Shown: piece after piece, positions 5,661 to 12,479 of the stretch
Layout: every line of letters starts with the position of its first letter
How positions within the stretch are numbered: the first letter of the stretch is position 1
Source of the DNA: an uncultured Propionibacteriaceae bacterium
GTDB taxonomy: Bacteria > Actinomycetota > Actinomycetes > Propionibacteriales > Propionibacteriaceae
Reading direction: 5' to 3'
NCBI GenBank assembly: GCA_947038745.1
Contig: CAMQXE010000016.1
Location: 1-12,479 of the forward strand
Length of the DNA stretch: 12,479 nucleotides
Translations under genes and position numbers: made by a program
Notes under the pieces: generated by a model
What the model saw: only the letters and a program-made list of their open reading frames with translations
Told to the model about the DNA's origin: nothing
Database searches by the model: none

Positions 5661-8252
5661 CTAGGACTTCTTCTGTACGTTAAGTGCGCGTACCAAGATG
5701 TCGCGACGCTCAGCAAGCTGACGCTTAACCCCGTCGGAGAAAGACTTGCCCTTCATCCAAACATCGAGTCGATCCAGCGTTTCTTGGGTCTTACTCATGG
5801 GGAAGAGGTAGGTCACTGCCGCATGAGCAATAGCTTGGGAACGAGTAGCCCAAATGCCTTGCTTAGCTGAGATTTCTTCGACCAATGCAAAGTACTTGTC
5901 GGTGTAAGGAGCCAAGACCTCATCTTGCTCATTCTGGCCGAAGGAGAAAGCTACCTTACGCTGAGTTTCATTCGGAGTATCTGGATCAAGTGCTGCGATC
6001 TTCCAGGCTTCGGCTTTGGCCTCAGCAGTTGGACGGGCTGCACGAGCTGCCGCGTAGGCTTCCTTACCAGTAATCGTGGTGTCTTTAGCCAGTTCGGCAT
6101 CAAGCATGGCGTCAGTTGCTTTGCCCTGGCGCGCTAGCGACATGAGCAAGGTCCACCGAAGATCCTGGTCGATGGAAAGGTTCTCAGGAACCTCTTCACC
6201 ATTAAGCCACCCCAGGAACAGTGACGCAGCGGCCTCGCTATTGGCAATAGCTGCCAAAGCACGAGCAAAGATTAGCTGCTTGTCAGAGCCTGGCTCAGCA
6301 TCACGTAGCAAGGCAGCAAGTGCCTTGGTCATCTCATCACGCAGTGCGACTCGCTGGTTGGCCGGAACAAAGCTCCACAGTGCCTGCTGGCTGTAGGTGA
6401 GGGTGTTCTGGACGGCGGTCATGTCGTCCTCAACGCCAACGCCACGCAACACCATAGCGATGTAATCGGCGGGCTTCATTTCGCCATCGCGGCACATATC
6501 CCAGGCTGCGCCCCAGCACAGGGCCCGGGCCAGACGCGAATCCAGCTTGTCGATATTTTCTACGACAGTAGCCAGCGATGCGTCGTCAAGGCGGATCTTT
6601 GAGTAAGTGAGATCATCATCGTTGAGCAAGAGCAGCGCCGGAACCTTGACACCCTTGAGCTCAGCAATTTCGGTGATTGGGCCATCGACGTCTACCTCAA
6701 AGCGCTGTGTGCGGGTGAGCTTGCCATCGACGAGGTTGTAGCAGCCGATAGCGATGCGATGCTGACGCAACTGCGGGTGATCCGGGTTTGCGGCACTCTG
6801 TAGCACCTCAAACTTGGTGTAGGCGCCCTCAGCGGTCTCGAACTTCGGTGCCAAGATATTGACGCCGGGCTGACCTAGCCATTCAGCAGTGAAACGCGAC
6901 AAATCGCGTCCCGAGGCGATGGTGAGCTCTTCGAGTAGATCTGAAAGCTGCGTGTTGCCGAACTTGTGCTTGCCCATGTAGGCCTTGATGCCGGTGAGGA
7001 ACTTCTCTTCGCCGACGAATGCTACGAGCTGCTTAAGAGTAGAAGCGCCCTTGGCATAGGTGATGCCGTCGAAGTTCAACTCAACGGCTTCCAAATCGAC
7101 CATATCGGCGGCGATCGGGTGCGTTGTCGGCATCTGGTCGACTAGGTAAGCCCAGTTCTTGCGGCCGTTGCAGAAGGTTGCCCAGGCATCAACGCCGGTG
7201 TTGTACTTCTGTGCGATCTTGAACTGTGCGAAGTGTGCGCCCCACTCAGCGAAGGACTCGTTGAGCCAAAGGTCATCCCACCAAGTCATCGTGACCAGGT
7301 CGCCAAACCACATGTGGCACAGCTCGTGCAAGATGGTGTTGTCGCGGCCTTCATAGGAAGCGGCAGTTACGCGAGAGCGGAACAAGTACTCGTCACGGTG
7401 GGTCACGCAGCCTGCATTCTCCATAGCGCCCGCGTTGAACTCCGGGACGAATGACTGATCGTACTTACCGAACGGGTAAGCCTGGCCGAATGCCTCTTCA
7501 AAGACCTCAAAGCCTCGCTGGGTGGTTTCCCAGATCTTGTCGACGTCCATGAACGGAGCGTTTGATTCGCGGCAGATCAAGCCCATCGGGACCTCGCCAG
7601 CGCCAGCAATGAATGCCTGCTGAGGATCCTTGCGAATGTACTCACCAGCAACGAGTGCAGTGATGTAGCTCGACATGCGCTTCGTTGGCTCAAAACGGAA
7701 CTCTGCGAAACCATCGCCGCAGTCAGTCTTGGCAGCAAGTTCAGCATTAGAAATGACTAGCCACTTCTCCGGCGCAAGGAAGGAGAACTGGAAGGTGGCC
7801 TTCTGATCGGGCTGCTCAAAGTTGGCATACATGCGACGTGCGTCGGCCGACTCAAACTGCGTGTACAGGTAGGTCTTGTCATCGGCAGGATCGATGAAAC
7901 GGTGCAGACCTTCACCAGTATGGCTGTAAACCATGAGGCCGGTGACGGAAAGTGTATGGGTGCCCTTGTCCGCGGTGAATCCGAGCTTGTAGTCGGCGTA
8001 AGTCTGCGGATCGATGGGTTTTCCGTCGATGGAGGCTTCGAGAATGCGGTCAGCAATGATATTGATATTCTGCTCGCCGCCTTCAAAATCGAAGGTCACG
8101 ACGGAGCGCGACACGAAGTTCTTTTCCGGGTCCTCTAACGGGGTACCGTCGAAGTAGCGGCCCGAGAGATCAACAAAGACCTCGTAGGACTGTGCGTGCA
8201 GGACCGCGGAGCGGCGCTTAGCCTCATCGCGAGTGATGTTGGCCTGATACAT
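5661..8252 (-). CDS. pepN: Aminopeptidase N (M1 zinc metallopeptidase)
   Basis: An 863-residue M1 family peptidase that removes N-terminal amino acids from peptides in the cytoplasm; no signal peptide is visible. The order is the usual one: an N-terminal beta domain (about 1-205), the thermolysin-like domain, then a helical C-terminal ERAP1-like domain (about 520-863). GAMEN exopeptidase motif at 275-279; zinc site HELCH at 309-313 with the third ligand Glu332 in NESFAEW, giving HExxH-18-E; catalytic Tyr399 in ITYAKGAS. The cysteine inside HELCH is a small oddity, as alanine or another residue is more usual. The ATG start gives MYQANITRDEAKRRS, which resembles other actinobacterial PepN openings, with GAAAGG nine bases upstream as Shine-Dalgarno. 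It is monocistronic by layout: a hairpin terminator follows, and it is divergent from the unknown gene at 8396. Its job is probably bulk peptide turnover. Confidence 0.96.
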   Translation of the reverse strand: MYQANITRDEAKRRSAVLHAQSYEVFVDLSGRYFDGTPLEDPEKNFVSRSVVTFDFEGGEQNINIIADRILEASIDGKPIDPQTYADYKLGFTADKGTHTLSVTGLMVYSHTGEGLHRFIDPADDKTYLYTQFESADARRMYANFEQPDQKATFQFSFLAPEKWLVISNAELAAKTDCGDGFAEFRFEPTKRMSSYITALVAGEYIRKDPQQAFIAGAGEVPMGLICRESNAPFMDVDKIWETTQRGFEVFEEAFGQAYPFGKYDQSFVPEFNAGAMENAGCVTHRDEYLFRSRVTAASYEGRDNTILHELCHMWFGDLVTMTWWDDLWLNESFAEWGAHFAQFKIAQKYNTGVDAWATFCNGRKNWAYLVDQMPTTHPIAADMVDLEAVELNFDGITYAKGASTLKQLVAFVGEEKFLTGIKAYMGKHKFGNTQLSDLLEELTIASGRDLSRFTAEWLGQPGVNILAPKFETAEGAYTKFEVLQSAANPDHPQLRQHRIAIGCYNLVDGKLTRTQRFEVDVDGPITEIAELKGVKVPALLLLNDDDLTYSKIRLDDASLATVVENIDKLDSRLARALCWGAAWDMCRDGEMKPADYIAMVLRGVGVEDDMTAVQNTLTYSQQALWSFVPANQRVALRDEMTKALAALLRDAEPGSDKQLIFARALAAIANSEAAASLFLGWLNGEEVPENLSIDQDLRWTLLMSLARQGKATDAMLDAELAKDTTITGKEAYAAARAARPTAEAKAEAWKIAALDPDTPNETQRKVAFSFGQNEQDEVLAPYTDKYFALVEEISAKQGIWATRSQAIAHAAVTYLFPMSKTQETLDRLDVWMKGKSFSDGVKRQLAERRDILVRALNVQKKS

Positions 8253-8395
8253 GCAGGTAAGCCTTTCGTATGGCGAGTAGCATTTGAAGACTACCGCAGT
8301 AATTTTCTAATAGTGACAGCTGGGGTGAGAACTAGTGGCGTATGGTCGGACCGTTGTACTTATCTAACTGTTCAATTGTGGTGGAGGAAAGCACG
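8253..8395. promoter_or_regulatory. Divergent promoter region between pepN and the unknown gene
   Basis: A 143-base spacer that must hold both promoters. A TAGTCT (8288-8293, minus strand) could be the pepN -10, and TATGGT (8341-8346, plus strand) the -10 of the other gene, but neither has a clear -35. I see no strong palindrome. Confidence 0.35.
8383..8388 (+). promoter_or_regulatory. Strong ribosome binding site fixing the start at 8396
   Basis: GGAGGA lies seven bases before GTG 8396. The upstream in-frame ATG at 8342 lacks a Shine-Dalgarno and would place this element inside the coding sequence. Confidence 0.8.
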
Positions 8396-9214
8396 GTGAC
8401 AGACGCACCCTGGCAAGTCGGTGATAGCGCTGGATTGATGCCATTGCAGGTCGCTGCGATATTTCCAGCCCCAGTGTCATTGACTAATCCACTGCTGCGT
8501 GAATTATTAGCTAAGGATTACCCAGAAATTACGTTAGAAGGTGAGAGCTTACGGCTGCCACAACGTAGTTTGCTGTGGGCTACTGCCGATGGGACGCCGA
8601 TTTGGGCATCTCATGTGATTCAGCAGAGCACCTCATGGGAGATCGATGATTTTGGTTCCCCAGCAAATTGGGAGACTGCGCAAGAAGAGATTTCTCAGCT
8701 CCATGGATGGGTAGAGATTGTCGAAGATTTTAACGGTGGCTGGTATGACCCAATACGTCGGATTCACGCGATCCAAGCTACAGTGAGTGCCTTTTATCAG
8801 GCGCTACACCCAGCTGCCTTAGCGTGGCAGCCGTCGCGATCTCTCATGCGCAAGCCAAGCGATGCCTGGCCAGTAGGGATCATCTCAATCCGGCGTGTGG
8901 GCGGCGATGATGCCACCTTGATCGATTCGTTAGGGGCACAGGCTTTTAATCTTCCTGATTTCCAGTGCTGCTTTGCCGGCCTTGATCCTGATCTCATTGT
9001 GGAAGAGGTTCATACTCGAGTGCTTCGCGCCATCGAGGAGTCGGAAGTCATCGATGATGGTGATCCAGTGATCTGTTTGAGCGATCCGCAGTTGTGGTTC
9101 ACCGCGCGCTTTGGGGAATCGGCTCAAGAGCCGCGTCGAGATGTGTGCATGCTGATCCCACCAGATAACAACGCGCGAGGGCCAAAGCCGCCAGAGCTAT
9201 CTGACGACGATTAG
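8396..9214 (+). CDS. Uncharacterised protein, 272 residues
   Basis: I do not recognise this family with confidence. It is a soluble, acidic protein without a signal peptide or membrane segment. It is rich in tryptophan in the first half (for example WATADGTPIWASH and NGGWYDPIRRIHAIQATVSAFYQALHP). After about residue 150 comes WPVGIISIRRVGGDDATLIDSLGAQAFNLPDFQ, then a D-P-D-L-IVEEVHTRVLRAIEES helix and a segment DGDPVICLS. The C-terminus is a proline-rich, charged tail ending in DDD. The DSLGAQAFNLPDFQ stretch loosely recalls DUF4261-type proteins, but this is from memory and unverified. The start is GTG 8396, set by a strong Shine-Dalgarno. It is divergent from pepN, and its stop overlaps the stop of the EamA gene by four bases. 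No catalytic motif is visible, so no function is proposed. Confidence 0.8.
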   Translation: MTDAPWQVGDSAGLMPLQVAAIFPAPVSLTNPLLRELLAKDYPEITLEGESLRLPQRSLLWATADGTPIWASHVIQQSTSWEIDDFGSPANWETAQEEISQLHGWVEIVEDFNGGWYDPIRRIHAIQATVSAFYQALHPAALAWQPSRSLMRKPSDAWPVGIISIRRVGGDDATLIDSLGAQAFNLPDFQCCFAGLDPDLIVEEVHTRVLRAIEESEVIDDGDPVICLSDPQLWFTARFGESAQEPRRDVCMLIPPDNNARGPKPPELSDDD

Positions 9215-10074
9215 CGATGCCTAGATAGCCACACTCCAGCAAGCGTGATTGCCATTCCAGCAAGCGTGGTCCAGGCTAGCTGCTCATGGAGAACTAATGG
9301 TCCGATGCTGATGGCGACCAATGGCACGAGGTAGGTCACAGTAGAGGCAACGACAGCGCCATCTTGTTCAATGACACGCAAGAAAATAGCTTGTGCAATA
9401 CCTGTTCCCAGAACCCCGAGGAAGCAGATTGCTAAGGCAACGATCCAGGAACAGCGCAAGTAGATCGGTCCGGTGGGGAGAAACATGGCGCAAAAGAGTG
9501 CGGCAAACCCCATCTGGAGAGCGGCTAGAGGCGCCGGATGGATATTTCCGGATAAGTGATTTGTGACGATTACATTACTGATGCCATAGCACGCAGATGC
9601 ACACAGCGCGATCAACGAACCTGTAAGCGTTCCGGTTGCTTCCCACGGGCGCAACATCAAGATCACACCTGCAAGTCCGATGGCTATCCCTGAAATACCC
9701 GATGCGGTGGGTCTGCCAACGCTTTTTCGTGCAAAGATCCACGTAAGGACAAGGGTCCAGGCAGGGGTCGTTGCATTGAGCGAGCCAGCAAGCGCCGAGG
9801 AGATACTGCGCTGAGCGATGGGGTAGAGGGTATAGGGCAGGGCAAGACCGAATAACCCGAAGAATGCGATGGGGATCAGTAATTTAGGTGTGGGTAGCGA
9901 TTGGTGGGACATCAAGGCAAAGCAGCCAAGGATCACAGCAGCAAGCGAGATTCGTAAGAGGCTGATCAACGGTGGTGGCATTGCAGTCAAACAAATCTTG
10001 ATCCACATAAATGATGAACCCCAGACCGTCGCCAAGTAGGTTAGGCGCACAAGGCTTCGGATTCGTGGGGTCAT
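9211..10074 (-). CDS. EamA/DMT-superfamily transporter
   Basis: A 287-residue integral membrane protein of the drug/metabolite transporter superfamily, usual length, with about ten hydrophobic helices in two EamA repeats. Repeat one carries the family signature WGSSFMWIK near residue 18 and a SLNATTPAWTLVLTWIF helix. Repeat two ends in TYLVPLVAISIGPLVLHEQLAWTTLAG, the classic last helices with the conserved glutamate. Such proteins export small metabolites or amino acids; nothing here names the substrate. Start chosen: ATG 10074, because a TATGCT -10 box ends exactly six bases upstream, as in the leaderless neighbours. A GTG at 10080, two codons earlier, is possible but would abut the box and has no Shine-Dalgarno. 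It lies downstream of the MMPL gene on the same strand, but a hairpin and its own promoter suggest separate transcription. The C-terminus contains a duplicated TLAG codon block. Confidence 0.9.
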   Translation of the reverse strand: MTPRIRSLVRLTYLATVWGSSFMWIKICLTAMPPPLISLLRISLAAVILGCFALMSHQSLPTPKLLIPIAFFGLFGLALPYTLYPIAQRSISSALAGSLNATTPAWTLVLTWIFARKSVGRPTASGISGIAIGLAGVILMLRPWEATGTLTGSLIALCASACYGISNVIVTNHLSGNIHPAPLAALQMGFAALFCAMFLPTGPIYLRCSWIVALAICFLGVLGTGIAQAIFLRVIEQDGAVVASTVTYLVPLVAISIGPLVLHEQLAWTTLAGMAITLAGVWLSRHR

Positions 10075-10080
10075 CGTCAC

Positions 10081-10086
10081 AGCATA
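10081..10086 (-). promoter_or_regulatory. Predicted -10 box of the EamA gene (leaderless)
   Basis: TATGCT on the minus strand, followed by six bases (GTGACG) and ATG 10074. It has the same spacing as the boxes before the MarR gene and guaB1. No clear -35. Confidence 0.45.
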
Positions 10087-10122
10087 ACGGGGCTACGAAG
10101 TTAGACAGATCCTGGCGAGGTA

Positions 10123-10141
10123 AATCGGGGCAACCCCGATT
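10123..10141 (-). terminator. Probable terminator of the MMPL gene
   Basis: An 8-bp perfect stem (AATCGGGG with CCCCGATT) and a 3-base loop, 18 bases after the MMPL stop. On the minus strand it is followed by only a short T-run (ATTTA), so termination may be incomplete. Confidence 0.6.
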
Positions 10142-10158
10142 CTTGTCTATCTTGTCTA
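10141..10158. repeat. 9-bp tandem duplication after the MMPL stop
   Basis: TCTTGTCTA occurs twice head to tail (10141-10149 and 10150-10158) between the MMPL stop and the hairpin. It may be a replication slippage product or part of the terminator surroundings; no function is evident. Confidence 0.6.
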
Positions 10159-10159
10159 G

Positions 10160-12406
10160 TTAATGTGTGAGCTTGAACCGTTGATAAATCTTCGCAACCC
10201 AGCGTGGAGCCCACCAGTTCCACTTCCCCAGAAGCGTCATTGTCGCTGGAACAAGTAGCATCCGGACAAGCGTGGCATCGGTGATGATCAAGATCGCTAA
10301 CGCCACTCCATTTTGTTTAATCGCGACGTGTTCACCCGCGACGAAACCAATAAAGACCATCACGATGATGGCAGCAGCGGAGGTGATGATGCGCCCGGAA
10401 CGCTGCAAGCCATGCTCGACGGCAGCGTCATTGCTGTACCCGTTATCCCAATATTCCTTGATGCGAGCTAGGAGAAATACTTCGTAGTCCATGGCTAATC
10501 CAAAGCCGAAACATAGGACAATGACGACAACGAAAAGATCTAGTCCCGCAGCTTTTGGTAGCCCAAAAAGTCCATGTTTGAACCAGGAAGCTCCTAATGA
10601 GGCCACAAGCGATAGAACATTAATGATCAGAGCTTTGAGCGGGATCAGAATGGATCCTGTCATGAGGAACATCAGTAGTAGCACTGTCGTTGCCATGATG
10701 CCGCCAGCAATCGGGGCCCGCTCGATCAAGCTCTTGTTGAAATCAAGCTGTAAGGCCGCCGGGCCTCCGACGAGAACCTGATAGCCGGGGTTCCAGGAAT
10801 GCATATCTTTCACTGCCTGGATAGCTAGCGGACTAACCTGATCATCGGTGTTTAAGGATGCAGTGATAACACTGCGATTGGCATCACTTTGCAGGGGCTG
10901 TGGGGGGCTGATATAGCGTATATTGCCAAGCTCTTGGAGCTTAGCGACAGCCTCATTGGCCTCAGCGATTGGTCGATCAACGATGATCGTAAGATCAGGA
11001 TTAGCTAGAGCTGGATAGTTATTTTGCAAGGTGAAATACGCAGTATGAACGATGGTGTCTTTGGGGACATAATCGGCAAAATTACTGCGGGGAGAGAGAC
11101 TGTTGATCGGGATGCAAAAAGTTGCTAGGACTAGGAATACTCCGATAAGGATGGCCCATGGGCGGCGGTGAACTCCACGCGCTAGTACAGAGAAAATCCC
11201 CTCGTCGCTGGAGACGTCTCCAATCTTAGCGAAGACCTTTTTCAGCAGCGGTACTTTGTTGAGCGAGCTTGGGGAGAGCAATCGATGACCAATGAGGGTC
11301 AGTACTGCGGGGATAAGCGTGACTGAGGTGAGAATGGCAAGGAGTACAACGAGCATCGCGCCGATGCCTATGGTACGCAAAATTGGTGATTTCATCACCA
11401 GCAGGCCAGCTACAGCAAAAGCAATGGTGAGAGCAGAGAAAGCCACCGTTCGGCCAGCAGTAGTTACGGTTATGGCAACGGCCTCGCGCACAAGTTTTTT
11501 CTGTTCACTTTGATCAGGTAGCTGCGATCCATCACCAGGATAACCATGGGCTACTAAGAGTTGATGAGCTTCTTCTCGAAAACGAGAAACAACAAGTAAG
11601 CCGTAGTCAATAGATAGAGCTAGCCCGATGAGGGATACAACATTCAAGATAAAGGAATCGACCTGCTGGACATAGGTTAGGCACCACAGTCCGAACATTC
11701 CCAGCACGATGGCAGTTAGTGCTCCGCCAAGCGGTAATAGCGCAGCAATAACTCCACCAAAAACAAATATCATCAAGATCAGGGCGATAGGCAGGCCCAC
11801 TGCCTCTCCGCGAATGAGATCTTTTCCAGTCTGATCGAGAATTGCGGTGCGCAGTGTTTGAGCTGATAAGGGCAATGCGCTTGCGCCGGGGATTTTCGAG
11901 GCTATGGCAGCATCGAATGCATTGATGTGCTTGATGACGTCTTTCTCTGCTGCTGCGGTGGTTGCTGAGTCTAGATGATCTTCGAGCTTTGTGACTATGA
12001 CAAACCCAGTGGCATCTTTGCTCAGGAACGCCTGTTTGCGGGGGTCTTCTGCCGGAAGGCTGAAGGCGTCTATGACGCTGGATACATGGGCAACAGTAGA
12101 TAATTGTGTGTGAGCATCGGCTACAAGTTTGCTGATGATGAGTAGCTGCTCTTGATCGTGAAGATTAACGCCGCGAGCAACAAGGGTGACAGCTGCACCA
12201 TTATCATTATTGTGCTGGACTAAGGCATATACCTCGGCTGAAGCAGTGCCTGGGATCGTTGGTGATTCTGATTGCAATCGTGGGATCAGCGGCTTGTCTC
12301 CAAAGCCAGTGAAGGCTCCAGCGCCAGCAATGAGTAGTGCTATGAGCCAACATGACAATACGGCTACTGGCCTACGAGTGATCGATTTTGCCATCGCACT
12401 GAACAC
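10160..12406 (-). CDS. MMPL-family (RND superfamily) membrane transporter
   Basis: A 748-residue exporter of the MMPL family, the actinobacterial RND-type pumps for lipids and hydrophobic compounds, acting in the cytoplasmic membrane by proton exchange. It shows the doubled layout: TM1 (about 14-33), an extracytoplasmic domain (about 35-195), TM2-6 (about 200-372), a cytoplasmic linker, TM7 (about 415-433), a second extracytoplasmic domain (about 435-560), and TM8-12 (to about 725). The proton-relay Asp-Tyr pairs of the family are present in both halves: D267-Y268 (LSIDYGLL) and D640-Y641 (LAMDYEVF). The C-terminal ATLVRMLLVPATMTLLGKWNWWAP block is typical. The start is GTG 12406 with AAGGAG five bases upstream; the ATG four codons later is worse placed. 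A 27-bp near-palindrome upstream suggests repression by a local regulator. The protein lacks the long C-terminal domain of MmpL3. The substrate is unknown. Confidence 0.94.
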   Translation of the reverse strand: MFSAMAKSITRRPVAVLSCWLIALLIAGAGAFTGFGDKPLIPRLQSESPTIPGTASAEVYALVQHNNDNGAAVTLVARGVNLHDQEQLLIISKLVADAHTQLSTVAHVSSVIDAFSLPAEDPRKQAFLSKDATGFVIVTKLEDHLDSATTAAAEKDVIKHINAFDAAIASKIPGASALPLSAQTLRTAILDQTGKDLIRGEAVGLPIALILMIFVFGGVIAALLPLGGALTAIVLGMFGLWCLTYVQQVDSFILNVVSLIGLALSIDYGLLVVSRFREEAHQLLVAHGYPGDGSQLPDQSEQKKLVREAVAITVTTAGRTVAFSALTIAFAVAGLLVMKSPILRTIGIGAMLVVLLAILTSVTLIPAVLTLIGHRLLSPSSLNKVPLLKKVFAKIGDVSSDEGIFSVLARGVHRRPWAILIGVFLVLATFCIPINSLSPRSNFADYVPKDTIVHTAYFTLQNNYPALANPDLTIIVDRPIAEANEAVAKLQELGNIRYISPPQPLQSDANRSVITASLNTDDQVSPLAIQAVKDMHSWNPGYQVLVGGPAALQLDFNKSLIERAPIAGGIMATTVLLLMFLMTGSILIPLKALIINVLSLVASLGASWFKHGLFGLPKAAGLDLFVVVIVLCFGFGLAMDYEVFLLARIKEYWDNGYSNDAAVEHGLQRSGRIITSAAAIIVMVFIGFVAGEHVAIKQNGVALAILIITDATLVRMLLVPATMTLLGKWNWWAPRWVAKIYQRFKLTH

Positions 12407-12411
12407 GGCTT

Positions 12412-12417
12412 CTCCTT
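12412..12417 (-). promoter_or_regulatory. Ribosome binding site of the MMPL gene
   Basis: AAGGAG on the minus strand, five bases before GTG 12406. It supports the GTG over the ATG four codons in. Confidence 0.75.
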
Positions 12418-12427
12418 CGACCCGATT

Positions 12428-12433
12428 AGCCTA
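12428..12433 (-). promoter_or_regulatory. Possible -10 box of the MMPL gene
   Basis: TAGGCT on the minus strand, matching the TANNCT pattern of the other boxes. Transcription starting near 12421 would give a leader of about 15 bases that holds the Shine-Dalgarno. The -35 zone would fall within the adjacent palindrome. Confidence 0.4.
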
Positions 12434-12443
12434 TTACTCGGAT

Positions 12444-12470
12444 CGATCATTTGCTATAGCCAATTGATCG
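12444..12470. promoter_or_regulatory. Candidate operator palindrome upstream of the MMPL gene
   Basis: A 27-bp near-palindrome with 10-base arms, CGATCATTTG and CAATTGATCG (plus strand), nine of ten pairs matching, around seven central bases. It lies 38-64 bases upstream of the MMPL start and overlaps the expected -35 zone. TetR-type repressors often control MMPL genes through such sites; a regulator gene is not in the window. Confidence 0.5.
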
Positions 12471-12479
12471 GATAGATAG

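Noticed and set aside
7757..8086. 109-residue minus-strand frame within pepN
   Set aside because: It is out of frame with the clearly conserved PepN N-terminal domain, and its serine/proline/arginine-rich translation looks like a shadow.
8342..8395. ATG 8342 as start of the unknown gene
   Set aside because: The GGAGGA element seven bases before GTG 8396 strongly favours the later start.
1..12479. CRISPR arrays, tRNA or rRNA genes, insertion sequences, phage genes
   Set aside because: No regularly spaced repeats, cloverleaf-like segments, transposase motifs or phage structural motifs were seen; genes cover almost all the window.

Overview
The window looks like chromosomal core sequence from a moderate-GC actinobacterium. 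The evidence is a GuaB1-type IMP dehydrogenase relative, an actinobacterial-style aminopeptidase N, an MMPL exporter, frequent GTG starts, and several start codons lying 6-7 bases after a TANNCT -10 box, the geometry of leaderless actinobacterial transcripts. A member of the Actinomycetaceae is plausible, but this is inference. There is no phage, transposon, CRISPR array, tRNA or rRNA, and genes fill nearly everything.

Layout. Positions 1-2828 hold a fatty-acyl-CoA module: the 3' part of a long-chain acyl-CoA ligase (+), a MarR repressor (-), and a tandem hotdog acyl-CoA thioesterase (+). The MarR gene is divergent from the thioesterase and nearly abuts the ligase tail to tail. A palindrome lies midway between the two divergent promoters. 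Positions 2809-8252 hold three minus-strand genes, read pepN, guaB1, pyrC. A strong hairpin terminator separates pepN from guaB1. A perfect 16-bp inverted repeat surrounds the predicted pyrC promoter and start codon. At 8396-9214 is a plus-strand gene of unknown function whose stop overlaps the stop of a minus-strand EamA transporter (9211-10074). A minus-strand MMPL exporter (10160-12406) completes the window, with a 27-bp near-palindrome upstream.

How the genes may work together. The ligase makes acyl-CoA and the thioesterase hydrolyses it, so the MarR protein between them may sense an acyl compound or other ligand and balance the two. GuaB1 (purine interconversion) and PyrC (pyrimidine synthesis) are neighbours in nucleotide metabolism. 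PepN is a general peptidase. The EamA and MMPL proteins are membrane exporters with no visible substrate clue.

No wholly new system is evident. The most interesting items are regulatory: the pyrC promoter inside a hairpin loop, the repeated leaderless geometry, two candidate operators, and the uncharacterised 272-residue protein.
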